Counted from the stretch's first letter, positions 50,532 through 59,400 are shown. The stretch: 64,000 nt of DNA from Paractinoplanes bogorensis (GCF_018829635.1 NZ_JAHKKG010000013.1:124001-188000); one strand, 5' to 3'. Notes: a model not told the origin generated them from the sequence alone. Program-made: numbers and translations.

Positions 50532-52363
50532 CCGCCGCCCCGCCGCCTGAACCTCTGACACGCCGCAGCCTTCCGCCCGTCGTGTCCTTGAGGCACAGCC
50601 GCTTACGCATTAATGCAGGCCACCGGCATGGCCGACGATTCGAGGTCTGCGCCTGCTACTCGTCGCGCTCGGGAAGCGTGGCGGTGCCTGTTGTGCGTTG
50701 TCTTCTGGAGGTGCGGTGCTCTTCGTCGGCGTCTGCCGCGCGCTGGGAGCACGATGCGCAGTAGGCAACTCCGGAGGAAGCCGGTCGGCGTGGCAAGCGC
50801 ACGGCACAGCTTTGTCTGCGGGTCGCTGTGTCGCCTGTGTCTGTCGTGCTTTGGGGGCGCGGTGGCGTGGTGGGTGATTGCCGGGGGATGCCGGTGGGTG
50901 TGGCGATTGGTCGTCGTAGGTTTGGCTGCGGGTCGCTGTGTCGCCTGTGTCTGTCGTGCTCTGTGAGCGCGATGGCGCAGTGGGCGATTCCCGGAGGATG
51001 CCGGTGGGCATGGCAACGCTCGTCGCAGCTTTGGCCGCCGGTCGCCGCGTTCGCTGTGTCTGTTGAGCGCTGCGTTCCGGGTGCGCCGCGGAGCGGTGGT
51101 GTGTCGGCCACGTCCGACGTTCCGGAGGTGCGACTGCGCGGTAGGACGTGCCGTCGCTCGACCGTCTGCACCAACACGCCCCGCGATCCGAGAGCGCCGC
51201 CGTTCGGTGGCCTGTGTCGGTAGCGCGCCCTGTTCCCTTTAACTGCCGCCGCCTCGGCGTTGGTGTTAGTCGCGCGTAGCGCTCTGGAATTGCGGCTGTC
51301 AGGTGGTGGGTGTTTTGGCGCACGTCGTGTTCTTGAAATGCTGCCGCCCCTTGGTCCGTGTCTGTCGCGCTCCGGAAGCGCTGACGCGTGGTGAGCGGCT
51401 CCCGGAGGTAGACGGGCGGAGTGGCGAGCGCAAGTCGTAACTTCAGGCAGCCCGGCCGCCGAATCGTTGGTGTTGTCGGGTGCTGCGTTCCGGGCATGGG
51501 GCTGTTCGGTGACGTGTCTGTCGCATGCCGCGCCTCGGGACTGCGACTGCACGGTGGTCAGCCATCGGTGGAAGGCGGTCGGTGTGGCAGGCACACGTCG
51601 TGTTTTGAGGCGGCGGGTCGCCGTTTGGGTGTTCGGTGATGTGTCCGTTGCATGCTGCGCTTCGGGAGTGCGACTACATGGTGGTCAGCTGTGGAGGAAG
51701 ACGGTCGGCCTGACAGACGCGCGATGCCCTTTTGGCTGTTAGGCGCCGCGTCTTCTAGTTCGTCGCGTGGCGCGCCCGAACGTGCTGCTGCACGGTGGTG
51801 TGTCTCGCGTGCTGCGCTCCGGAAGTGCGGCTGCAGGTTGGCGTGTTTGTCACGTGCCGCGTTCCATGGGTGCGAGTGCGCGGCGGGCAGCACCCGGCGG
51901 GAGCCGATCGCCGCGGCGACCGGACGCCGTGGCTCTTCCAGACCGCCGCCCGCTGTGCTCTGAAATACCGGTGCGGTCCCAAGGAACCGCTGCGGTGACC
52001 ACGAGGCTCGGCCCGCTGGGCGACCGTCGCACGTTGCGTCTGCGGGCTGCTGGCTGTGTTATCGCCCGTAGGGCTCTTGGACGGTGATGTGGTCGCGAGG
52101 AACTGTTGCGTTGACGCGTGGCTCGGCCTGCTGGACGACCGCGCGGTCGTGTGTTTTGGTCTCACGTTACGTCTGCGGGCTGCCGGCTGTGTTATCGCCC
52201 GTTGGGCTCCTGGATGGCGGTGCGGTCCGGAGTCGGCCGTGCGGGTTGGTTGCCGCACGGCCGTTTGGTCTGGTTGACCGCTGCGCCCGCGAGTTGCTGG
52301 TGACCCGCGGGCTGTGTGGCTACGCGATAGGCGCTCGAAGTGCCGCCGCCGCGCCGACTGGGG
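50532..52363. repeat. 1.8-kb island of degenerate tandem repeats without a credible gene
   Basis: The DNA is visibly less GC-rich than its flanks and lacks actinobacterial third-position bias. Recognisable units: CTGTGTCGCCTGTGTCTGTCG at 50826 and 50936 (110-bp period, drifting copies before and after); CGACTGCACGGTGGTCAGC near 51545 and CGACTACATGGTGGTCAGC near 51670; CTGCGGGCTGCTGGCTGTG near 52040 and CTGCGGGCTGCCGGCTGTG near 52174, both followed by TTATCGCCCGT. Long open frames on both strands only reflect the repeat. It may be an RNA-coding, decayed or expanding element. Confidence 0.65.
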
Positions 52364-53311
52364 TCAGGGTGTGGCGACGGCCAAGGACAGGGCGAAGCGG
52401 CCCTCTGCGTCGGTCCACCACTGGTCCAGCGTGAAGCCGGCCTCGGTCAGTTCCTTGTCGACGCCCTCGCGGCGGAACTTGGCGGAGATCTCGGTTCGGA
52501 TCTCCTCGCCTGATGCGAACGACACGGTCAAGTTGACGGCCGGGATTGTTACGCGCATCGGCCAGCGGGCGCGGAGCCGCATTTCGATCCACTCGTGGTC
52601 GGCGTCCCACAAGGCCACGTGGGCGAAGCCGTCTACGTCGAAGTCGGCGCTCAAGTGGTGGTTGAGGACGCGTAGCACGTTCCGGTTGAACTCGGCGGTC
52701 ACCCCGGCCGCGTCGTCGTAGGCGGGGACCAGCACGCGTGGGCTTTTCACCAGGTCGGTGCCGAGCAGCAGATGCTCGCCGGGGCGGAGAACACCTCGTA
52801 CGGCGGAAAGGAATTGGGCTCGTTCGGCCGGCTCGAAGTTGCCGATCGTGCCGCCGAGGAAGGCGACCAGGCGATCCGGAGCGGCGGGCAGGGCATCCAG
52901 GTGCTGGGTGATGTCGCCGACGATCGGGTGCACGGGCAGGCCGGGGAAGTCGACCGCGATCTGGGCGGTGGCCGCCTCGAGGGCGCTGGGCGCGACGTCC
53001 ATCGGTACGAACGACGTCAGGTCGAGCGCGTCGAGCAGCAGCCGGGTCTTGGTCGAATAGCCGGAGCCGAGCTCGATCAAGGTGCGGGCGCCGGTGTGCC
53101 GGGCGATGTCGCCGGCGTGCGTCTCCAGGACGGCTCGCTCGGCGCGGGTCGGGTAGTACTCGGGTAGTTCGGTGATCTCTTCGAACAACTCGCTGCCGCG
53201 CGCGTCGTAGAACCACTTCGGCGGCAGCCACTTGGACGGCGCGGTCAGCCCGGCCAGCACGTCGGCGCGCAGGGCGGCCTCCTGGACGTCGGCGTCGAGA
53301 AGTACCTTCAT
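52364..53311 (-). CDS. egtD: L-histidine N(alpha)-methyltransferase
   Basis: The 315-residue enzyme trimethylates histidine to hercynine, the first committed ergothioneine intermediate. Family marks are SKWLPPKWFYDARGSELFEEIT, LPEYYPTRAE, the SAM site LIELGSGYSTKTRLLLDAL, FVPMDVAPSALEAAT, AFLGGTIGNFEPAERAQFL and LNHHLSADFDVDGF, ending SAKFRREGVDKELTEAGF. Its ATG overlaps the egtC stop in ATGA. It is the last gene of egtABCD, next to the repeat island. Confidence 0.96.
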   Translation of the reverse strand: MKVLLDADVQEAALRADVLAGLTAPSKWLPPKWFYDARGSELFEEITELPEYYPTRAERAVLETHAGDIARHTGARTLIELGSGYSTKTRLLLDALDLTSFVPMDVAPSALEAATAQIAVDFPGLPVHPIVGDITQHLDALPAAPDRLVAFLGGTIGNFEPAERAQFLSAVRGVLRPGEHLLLGTDLVKSPRVLVPAYDDAAGVTAEFNRNVLRVLNHHLSADFDVDGFAHVALWDADHEWIEMRLRARWPMRVTIPAVNLTVSFASGEEIRTEISAKFRREGVDKELTEAGFTLDQWWTDAEGRFALSLAVATP

Positions 53312-54390
53312 GCGTCCCCCATCGGGATCTGGTGCACTTCGGCGGCGGTGGCGACCACGAGCGTGCGGTCGCCGACGGCCTGCCAGGACGGGTCATCGTC
53401 GAGCGGCTCGGAGCTGATCAGCACCGAACCGGGTTTTTTCAAGAAAGACAGGGCGTGCCCGTACGTGGTCGCGACCACCGTGACGCCGTCGGTGAGGAGC
53501 AGGTTGAGCCGCGACCCGGGCGCGTCGGCGGCCACCTCGGCGACCGTGCCCGCGACCGCTTCGCGCAGCCCGGTGCCCCGCCGCAGCCGATCGCGTACGA
53601 GCGCCCACAGCAGCGCCGCGTCGGTGGGCGCGTCGAGCGTGAGCAGGTCGGTCGTCGGCAACGTGGAGGCGAGCTTGGCCACCGAACCGGGCCAGCCCGC
53701 GACCTTGCCGTTGTGGCTGAACAGCCACCGCCCCTCACCGAACGGCGCCGCCGCCTGCTCGGTCACCGGCATGCCGACGGTGGCGCTGCGCACGGCCGCC
53801 AGCATCGCGCCCGCCGACACCGAGGCCGCCAGCCCCGGCAACGTCGTGTCACTCCACATCGGAGTGGCCCGCCGATAGCGAACTGGCGTCGCCCCGGCCG
53901 CATCGCCCGCACTGTCTGCCGGGGCCGCCCCACTAGCCAGCCCGCCCGCAGCGCCCGGGTCGCCCGCAACGGCCGGCCCGCCCGCAGCGCCCGGGTCGCC
54001 CGCAACGGCCGGCCCGCCCGAAGTGCCCGGCCCGCCCGAAGTGCCCGGCCCGCCCGTAGCGGCCGGCCCGCTCGCGGTGCCCGGGTCGCCCGTAGCGCCC
54101 GGCCCGCCCGCAGTGCCCGGCCCGCTCGCGGTGCCCGGGTCGCCCGTAGAGGCCAGGTCGCTCGCGGTGCCCGGGTCGCCCGTATCGGCCGGGTTGCCCG
54201 TAGCGGCCCGGGCGCCCGCAGGGGCCGGGACGGCTGGGTACCAGCCGACACCGAAGCCGTCGGCGTTGATCGTGCCGCCGCCCCGCATGTCACGCGGCGC
54301 CCACGACTGGTGCGCCATCGAGTGCGGCGCGTCGAAGAGCAGGCGGGACAGCGGGATCGGCACCCCGAGGTAGACCAGATGGCGGCACAT
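53308..54390 (-). CDS. egtC: gamma-glutamyl-hercynylcysteine sulfoxide amidohydrolase with minisatellite insert
   Basis: The 360-residue protein is an Ntn-type class II amidotransferase: MCRHLVYLGVP with catalytic Cys2, NADGFGVGWYP, LFSHNGKVAGWPGSVAKL and TDAALLWALV. It removes glutamate from the EgtB product. Residues about 53-168 are a low-complexity Gly/Pro/Ala/Thr insert coded by an 18-bp tandem array, which accounts for the length over the usual 230-260. The flanking domain parts are intact (PVRYRRATPMWSD resumes the fold). ATG 54390 is used because Cys must follow Met. Confidence 0.93.
   Translation of the reverse strand: MCRHLVYLGVPIPLSRLLFDAPHSMAHQSWAPRDMRGGGTINADGFGVGWYPAVPAPAGARAATGNPADTGDPGTASDLASTGDPGTASGPGTAGGPGATGDPGTASGPAATGGPGTSGGPGTSGGPAVAGDPGAAGGPAVAGDPGAAGGLASGAAPADSAGDAAGATPVRYRRATPMWSDTTLPGLAASVSAGAMLAAVRSATVGMPVTEQAAAPFGEGRWLFSHNGKVAGWPGSVAKLASTLPTTDLLTLDAPTDAALLWALVRDRLRRGTGLREAVAGTVAEVAADAPGSRLNLLLTDGVTVVATTYGHALSFLKKPGSVLISSEPLDDDPSWQAVGDRTLVVATAAEVHQIPMGDA
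53944..54231 (-). repeat. 16-unit, 18-bp minisatellite inside egtC
   Basis: Sixteen units of exactly 18 bases, plus-strand consensus GCCCGCAGTGCCCGGCCC with variants (GCTCGCGGTGCCCGGGTC, GCCCGTAGCGGCCGGCCC), run without a break. In frame they code six-residue repeats such as GDPGAA, GGPAVA, GGPGTS and GDPGTA. Confidence 0.95.
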
Positions 54391-54493
54391 CAGGCGCCCC
54401 ACGCTGGGCCGGGCGGCCGAAGCCGGGCACCGGCGCCCGGCGGCCGATGGCGTGGGGAGGACCCGCCGAGTGCCGTCCGCCGGCGCAACAGCC

Positions 54494-54565
54494 GGCCCGC
54501 GACCGTCCGTCGGCCCGCGACCGTCCGTCGGCCCGCGACCGTCCGTTGGCCCGCGACCGTCCGCC
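54494..54565. repeat. four 18-bp units between egtB and egtC
   Basis: GGCCCGCGACCGTCCGTC repeats at 54494, 54512, 54530 and 54548 with single-base changes, in the 217-bp gap between the egtB stop and the egtC start. The period equals that of the egtC array but the sequence differs. Confidence 0.9.
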
Positions 54566-54607
54566 GGACGTGGGCGCCCGGCGGGCGGTGTCGCGACGAC
54601 GAGAGCA

Positions 54608-55909
54608 TCAGGCGTCCCGGGCGCAGCGGAAACCGCTGAAGATCTGGCGGCGGATCGGGTAGTCCCAGTTGCGGAAGGTGCCGCGCACGGCCGCGCTGTC
54701 GGTGCCGAACGAACCGCCGCGGAGCATCTTGTAGTCGGGGCCGAAGAAGACCTCGGAGTATTCGCGGTAGGGGAACGCGGCGAAGCCCGGATAGCCGGCG
54801 AAGTCGCTCGCCACCCACTCCCACACGTCGCCGATCAGCTGGTGCACGCCGAGCGGGGACGCACCCTCGGGGAAGGCGCCGGCCGCCGCGGGACGCAGAT
54901 GGCGCTGGCCGAGGTTGGCGTGCCGGGCCGTGGGCGGGTCGTCGCCCCACGGGAAGCGCCGCGAGCGCCCGGTCGCCGGGTCCCAGCGGGCTGCCTTCTC
55001 CCATTCGGGCTCGGTCGGCAGCCTCTTTCCGGCCCATTTCGCGTACGCCTCCGCCTCCCAGAAGCACACGTGGACAACCGGTTCCTCTGGTACGACCCGG
55101 GCCGTGCGCCCGAAGACCGTGGCCGCCCAGCCGTCCCCGTCGCGCTGCCAGTGCGCCGGCGCGGTGAGGCCGGCCGCCTGACGGTGGTCCCACCCGGCCG
55201 GGCTCCACCAGCGTGGATCGTCGTAGCCGCCGGCGTCGAGGAATGCCGCGTACTGCGCGTTGGTCACGGCGGCCCGGTCGATGTGGAAGGCGGGCACGAA
55301 CACCTGGTGGGACGAGCGTTCGTTGTCGAGCGCCCACGGCTCGGTGTCGGTGCCCATGGTGAACGGCCCGCCGGGCACGAGCACCTCGCCGTTGACCGGG
55401 GTGGGGGCGGTGGGCGGCGGGGGAGCGGTGAGCACCGGCGCCCCGGCCCGCAACTGGTGGGTGGCCAGCATGGTCTCGTCGTGCTGCTGCTCGTGCTGCA
55501 CGATCATGCCGAACGCGAACCCGTCGGCGACCAGGCGGCGCCCGTCGTCGAGGCGGGCGTGGTCGAGCACGTCGAGGGCCTTGTCACGCACCTGGGCCAC
55601 GTAGCGCCGGGCCTCGGACGGGGTGAGCAGCGGCAGGTCGGGCCGGTCGGCGCGGGCGTGCTTGAAGGCGTCGTAGAGCTCGTCGATGTCGGGGCGGACC
55701 GGGTCGCGGCCGCCGACGTCCCGGACCAGCCACAGCTCCTCCTGGCTGCCGACGTGGGCGAGGTCCCACACCAGCGGCGACATGAGCGGGGAGTGCTGGC
55801 GGATCAGGTCGCCGTCGTCGACGGCCTCGGTGAGCAGGGCGGTGCGGTCGCGGGCCCGCAGCAGGTCGGCGGCGACGCGGTCGCGCAGCCGCTCGGTCTC
55901 GATGGTCAT
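54608..55909 (-). CDS. egtB: ergothioneine sulfoxide synthase
   Basis: The 433-residue non-heme iron enzyme joins hercynine and gamma-glutamylcysteine with O2. The DinB-like N-terminal domain has the iron His triad: His52 (DLAHVGSQEE) and His139/His143 in QHEQQHDE. The C-terminal formylglycine-generating-enzyme-like domain shows VPGGPFTMGTDTEPWALDNE, FWEAEAYAKWAGKRLPTEPEWEKAA and the ending GGSFGTDSA...WDYPIRRQIFSGFRCA. ATG 55909 overlaps the egtA stop in ATGA. Confidence 0.96.
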   Translation of the reverse strand: MTIETERLRDRVAADLLRARDRTALLTEAVDDGDLIRQHSPLMSPLVWDLAHVGSQEELWLVRDVGGRDPVRPDIDELYDAFKHARADRPDLPLLTPSEARRYVAQVRDKALDVLDHARLDDGRRLVADGFAFGMIVQHEQQHDETMLATHQLRAGAPVLTAPPPPTAPTPVNGEVLVPGGPFTMGTDTEPWALDNERSSHQVFVPAFHIDRAAVTNAQYAAFLDAGGYDDPRWWSPAGWDHRQAAGLTAPAHWQRDGDGWAATVFGRTARVVPEEPVVHVCFWEAEAYAKWAGKRLPTEPEWEKAARWDPATGRSRRFPWGDDPPTARHANLGQRHLRPAAAGAFPEGASPLGVHQLIGDVWEWVASDFAGYPGFAAFPYREYSEVFFGPDYKMLRGGSFGTDSAAVRGTFRNWDYPIRRQIFSGFRCARDA

Positions 55910-57162
55910 GACAACGTCCGTTCGATCGAGTCGAGAACGCCACCCAGCAGCGCGCCGCCGAGCAGAGGGCCGGCCGGGAGGGAAGGGGCGGCGGAGTGAG
56001 GAGAGCCGGCCGACAGCCGGCGGGCGGCCAGGTCGAGCACGGCGCCGGCGGTGCGGCGCAGGGCCGCGTCGTCGAGACCGCACCGGAACGCCGTCTCCCA
56101 TTCGGAAGCGGTCGCCGCGGCCAGGTCGAGGGCGGCGCCGGTGGTGGCGCGGTCGGCCAGCAGGGCGGCCAGCACCGCGACCGGCGTGAACCAGTCGTCG
56201 CCGGCCTGGGCGTCGAGGTAGCGGACTTCGAGGTAGCCGTGCGGGCGTACGGGAGGGAAAAGCGTGGTCAGGTGATAGTCGACATCATCAGTGGTCAGCG
56301 GCAGGGGCAGCGCGCCCCGGGCCCAGTCGCCCAGCGTCGTGCCGGGCGGCGCGTCCCAGCAGTCGCCGTCGCGCCGGACGCAGGTGAGCGGGGCGGCGAG
56401 GGCGTAACGGACCCAGTCGCCCGCGGGGTCGGCGGAGACGCCGACCGGATGGGTGAGCCGCGGATCCATCGCCCACCAGGCGGCCATCCGGGCCGAGGCC
56501 AGCCCGGTGTCGCGGCCGGCGTGGCGGCGCGAATTGGCGAAGGCGGCCAGCAGCGGCGGCCCGAGCGCGGTCACCGTCGCCCACCGCAGGGCCAGGTCGG
56601 ACGGGGTGCCGGCGTCGAGGCAGGCCTGCAGGCCCGCCGTGCTGCACATCATGGCGCGGCCGTCGGGGCCGCGGGTGTCGAACGACTGCTCCATCGCGGC
56701 GTAACGCGGGGTGTGCACCAGGCGGCGGGGCTCGCGATGCGGGTCGATGCCGTGGCGGCCCAGCGACAGGCCGGCCGGCTCGAGCCGGGAGGTGAGGTGG
56801 GCCAGATCGGCGCTGACCGCCGCGTGCAGCTCGGTGAGCGAGCCGGCCGGGGCGGAGGAGATCTCGACCTGTCCGCCCGGCTCGACCGTGATCGAGCCGC
56901 CGGCGGGGAGGGGGAGCGGCGGGGTGGGTGACCCGAGGGTTTCCGGGGTGTGCCGGCCGAGTGCCTGCCGCAGCGTCTCGACCGCCAGCGGCGCCGTGGG
57001 CGCCGCGGTGTGGTGCAGGGTCCATTCCAGTTCGGCGCCGATCAGCGCGGGTGGCCCGGTCTTGAAGCAGATCGCGCGAATGCGCGCCTCGACTTCGCTC
57101 TGGGTGCGGAGAACGGATGCGGTTGCATCACCGTCCGTCAGCACCCGTGTGCTTTTTGTCAT
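55906..57162 (-). CDS. egtA: glutamate-cysteine ligase for ergothioneine
   Basis: The 418-residue ATP-dependent ligase makes gamma-glutamylcysteine for EgtB. GCS2-family marks are LIGAELEWTLHH, TVEPGGQVEISSAPAGSLTE, GIDPHREPRRLVHTPRYAAM, MCSTAGLQACLDAG, SSR-equivalent FANSRRHAG and PHGYLEVRYLDAQAGDDW. The start at ATG 57162 (MTKSTRVLTDGD) is taken over the longer frame to 57255. It is the first gene of egtABCD, divergent from the aminotransferase gene. Confidence 0.94.
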   Translation of the reverse strand: MTKSTRVLTDGDATASVLRTQSEVEARIRAICFKTGPPALIGAELEWTLHHTAAPTAPLAVETLRQALGRHTPETLGSPTPPLPLPAGGSITVEPGGQVEISSAPAGSLTELHAAVSADLAHLTSRLEPAGLSLGRHGIDPHREPRRLVHTPRYAAMEQSFDTRGPDGRAMMCSTAGLQACLDAGTPSDLALRWATVTALGPPLLAAFANSRRHAGRDTGLASARMAAWWAMDPRLTHPVGVSADPAGDWVRYALAAPLTCVRRDGDCWDAPPGTTLGDWARGALPLPLTTDDVDYHLTTLFPPVRPHGYLEVRYLDAQAGDDWFTPVAVLAALLADRATTGAALDLAAATASEWETAFRCGLDDAALRRTAGAVLDLAARRLSAGSPHSAAPSLPAGPLLGGALLGGVLDSIERTLS

Positions 57163-57326
57163 GCGCTCGAACCTAGGACGGGGGTACGACATTTTCACGA
57201 ACCCCGCGCGGCCGGTCCTCTGTGTACGGGCCGCGAGCAGGGCGGAAACACCCACGTGATCTGGGTCACCTGATCAACAAGGCCGTTAAGGGTCACTTAA
57301 GGCGCACGCGGCCGACCTCATGCGCA

Positions 57327-57356
57327 TTGACCTGCGTAAACGCGAAAAGCTGTATT
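57327..57356 (+). promoter_or_regulatory. candidate promoter of the aminotransferase gene
   Basis: TTGACC (57327-57332) and TGTATT (57351-57356) are 18 bases apart, 80 bases before the ATG. A doubled TTAAGG (GTTAAGGGTCACTTAAGG, about 57284-57301) lies just upstream and may be a regulator site serving both directions. Confidence 0.45.
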
Positions 57357-57435
57357 ACTGCTTCGAAATTCCTGAACCCCGCGCTGTCTCACCCCGTAGT
57401 GAGGGACGGCAACCCCCACGGACGAAGGAGTCGCG

Positions 57436-58695
57436 ATGGCCGGGACGGGAATCGACACGTCGATCCTGCACAAGGGTGCGCACAGCGCTTCCTACTTCGA
57501 CCTCAGCCGCGCCGCGGGTGATGGTGTGGAGATCGTCGACTTCTGCATTCCCTGCAACCCGTACTTCCCGACGCCCGAGATGTTCGACGAGCTCAGCCGC
57601 GACCTCAAGAACATCCTCAAGTACTACCCGAGCGACTCGACCAGCATCACCAAGAAGCTGTGCAGCGTGCTCGGCCTGCACCCGCAGACGGTGGCGATGG
57701 CCAACGGCTCGACCGAACTGATCACCTGGATCGACCACCTGCTGATCAAGGAGAGCGTGGCGATCCCGATCCCGACGTTCGGCCGGTGGACCGACCAGCC
57801 GCTGGAGACCGGCAAGCGGGTCGACATGTTCCCGCTGCAGGAGCGCGACGGCTTCCGGCTCAACCTGGACGACTACGTGCGCTTCATCCGCGACCGTGGG
57901 TCCCGGGTCGCCGTGGTCTGCAACGTCAACAACCCGGACGGCTGCTACCTGCCCCGGCGCGACGTCATCCGGTTCATGGACATGCTGGGCGACCTCGACC
58001 TGGTCGTCATCGACGAGTCGTTCATCGACTTCTCCGACCTCGAGCAGTATCCGTCGGTCGGCCCGGACGCGGTGATCCGGCCCAACGCGGTGGTGCTCAA
58101 GAGCTTGGGCAAGAACTTCGGCCTGCACGGCATCCGCTTCGGCTACCTGATGGCCAACCCGGCCATCGCCGGCAAGATCGGCAAGGCGCTGCCCAAGTGG
58201 AACCTCAACTCCCTGGCCGAGAAGGTCGTCTTCATGATCCAGGAGCACGAGGAGGAGTACGAGGACAGCCTGCGCCTGCTCAGCCGTGACCGTCGCACGA
58301 TGGCCGGTGAGCTGGCCCGCATCCCGGGCATCACGGTGTTCCCCTCGCAGGGCAACTTCATCCTGGTCAAGCTGCCGACCGAGTGGTCCGGCACGGCGCT
58401 GCGCGACTACCTGGTGGCCAATCACGGCGTCTACACCCGGGAGTGCGGCAACAAGCTCGGGATGACCAGCCAGTTCATGCGCCTGGTGGTGCGCCCGGGC
58501 CGCGACGTCGACCGGCTGATCGACGGGATGATGGACTACGGACGGCAGTTCCGGGGCCGCTCGATCACCGACGAGCCCCCGGTCGAGGCCCGGCGGGGCT
58601 GGAGCGGCGGGCTCGACGAGACCCCCGACAACCTCATCCAGTACCCGTCCCGCCGCAATCCGGAGTACACCGCGCGCCGCGCCGCGAACGCGTAA
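57436..58695 (+). CDS. class I/II PLP-dependent aminotransferase (HisC/CobD-like)
   Basis: The 419-residue product has the fold-type I core: NGSTELITWIDHLL, VVCNVNNPDGCYLPRRDV (Asn/Pro pair), LDLVVIDESFIDFS (Asp for the pyridine N) and the PLP lysine in VVLKSLGKNFGLHGIRFGYL. It is nearest the histidinol-phosphate aminotransferase/threonine-phosphate decarboxylase group. It does not look like EgtE, which is of the SufS type. AAGGAG precedes the ATG. It is divergent from egtA; a link to amino-acid supply is possible but not shown. Confidence 0.88.
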   Translation: MAGTGIDTSILHKGAHSASYFDLSRAAGDGVEIVDFCIPCNPYFPTPEMFDELSRDLKNILKYYPSDSTSITKKLCSVLGLHPQTVAMANGSTELITWIDHLLIKESVAIPIPTFGRWTDQPLETGKRVDMFPLQERDGFRLNLDDYVRFIRDRGSRVAVVCNVNNPDGCYLPRRDVIRFMDMLGDLDLVVIDESFIDFSDLEQYPSVGPDAVIRPNAVVLKSLGKNFGLHGIRFGYLMANPAIAGKIGKALPKWNLNSLAEKVVFMIQEHEEEYEDSLRLLSRDRRTMAGELARIPGITVFPSQGNFILVKLPTEWSGTALRDYLVANHGVYTRECGNKLGMTSQFMRLVVRPGRDVDRLIDGMMDYGRQFRGRSITDEPPVEARRGWSGGLDETPDNLIQYPSRRNPEYTARRAANA

Positions 58696-58746
58696 CCTTC
58701 GCTCGCCGTACACACGCGCTTCGGTTGCGCACGAGATCGTGAGCGC

Positions 58747-59388
58747 ATGCCGCACTACCTCGACGCGGTGGCCGCCAGCCCCTGGATCCTCGCGGTCGTC
58801 TTCGTCGTCGCCGGGCTCGACGCGCTGCTGCCGTTCATGCCCAGCGAGTCGACCGTCCTGGCCTGCGGGGTCGCCGCCGCCAGCACCGGCCGTCCCCATC
58901 TCGGCCTGCTGATGGTGGTGGCCGCGGCCGGGGCGTGGCTGGGTGACGTGCTGTCCTACCGGGTCGGCCGCCGCAGCACCGCGGCCGTGACGAGGAGGCT
59001 GAGTCACCGCCGGGCGGTGGCCGTGCACGACTGGGTGCACCGCCTGCTGCACAGCCGGGGCGGCCTGGTCATTGTCTTCGCCCGCTACGTCCCCGGCGGC
59101 CGCTCGACCACCGCCCTGGCCGCAGGGGTGGTCGGCTATCCGCCCGTGCGGTTCGGCTGGTACACGGCGGCCGGGGTCACGCTCTGGTCGGTGCAGGCGT
59201 CGCTGCTCGGCTATCTGGGCGGCGCGTTCTTCGAGACCCGCCCGCTGCTCGGCCTGGTGGTCGCGTGGAGCGGCGCCTTCGTCATCACCGGGATCGCCGT
59301 GCTGATCCAGCGCCTGGCCGACCGGGAAACAGCCCTTGCCATCGGCGCCGAGAAGAGCGACCGTCGAGCCGACGCTGACGTCCACTGA
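58747..59388 (+). CDS. DedA/SNARE-associated family membrane protein
   Basis: The 213-residue product has the DedA pattern: re-entrant loops and helices with LDALLPFMPSESTVLACG (the E/D-PxxPSE motif), GAWLGDVLSYRVGR, VFARYVPGGRSTTALAAGVVGYP (the second conserved loop FxRYxPGxR) and AGVTLWSVQASLLGYLGG. DedA proteins act as lipid (undecaprenyl-phosphate or phospholipid) flippases. It lies 51 bp after the aminotransferase and 12 bp before phoD, so it is probably co-transcribed with phoD. Confidence 0.92.
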   Translation: MPHYLDAVAASPWILAVVFVVAGLDALLPFMPSESTVLACGVAAASTGRPHLGLLMVVAAAGAWLGDVLSYRVGRRSTAAVTRRLSHRRAVAVHDWVHRLLHSRGGLVIVFARYVPGGRSTTALAAGVVGYPPVRFGWYTAAGVTLWSVQASLLGYLGGAFFETRPLLGLVVAWSGAFVITGIAVLIQRLADRETALAIGAEKSDRRADADVH

Positions 59389-59400
59389 GGAGGAATTCCT

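Noticed and set aside
50610..51594. Minus-strand frames of about 300 codons in the repeat island
   Set aside because: The translated text (TDTGDTATR, PPRHRAP and the like) simply echoes the DNA repeat, lacks codon bias, and overlapping frames are equally open.
53944..54231. Frameshift or assembly error in egtC
   Set aside because: The array is a whole number of 18-bp units, stays in frame, and the fold resumes cleanly on both sides. I keep it as a true insert, though resequencing is still worthwhile.
57436..58695. egtE
   Set aside because: The PLP lysine context and overall pattern are of the HisC/CobD class I/II group, not the SufS-like class V group to which EgtE belongs.
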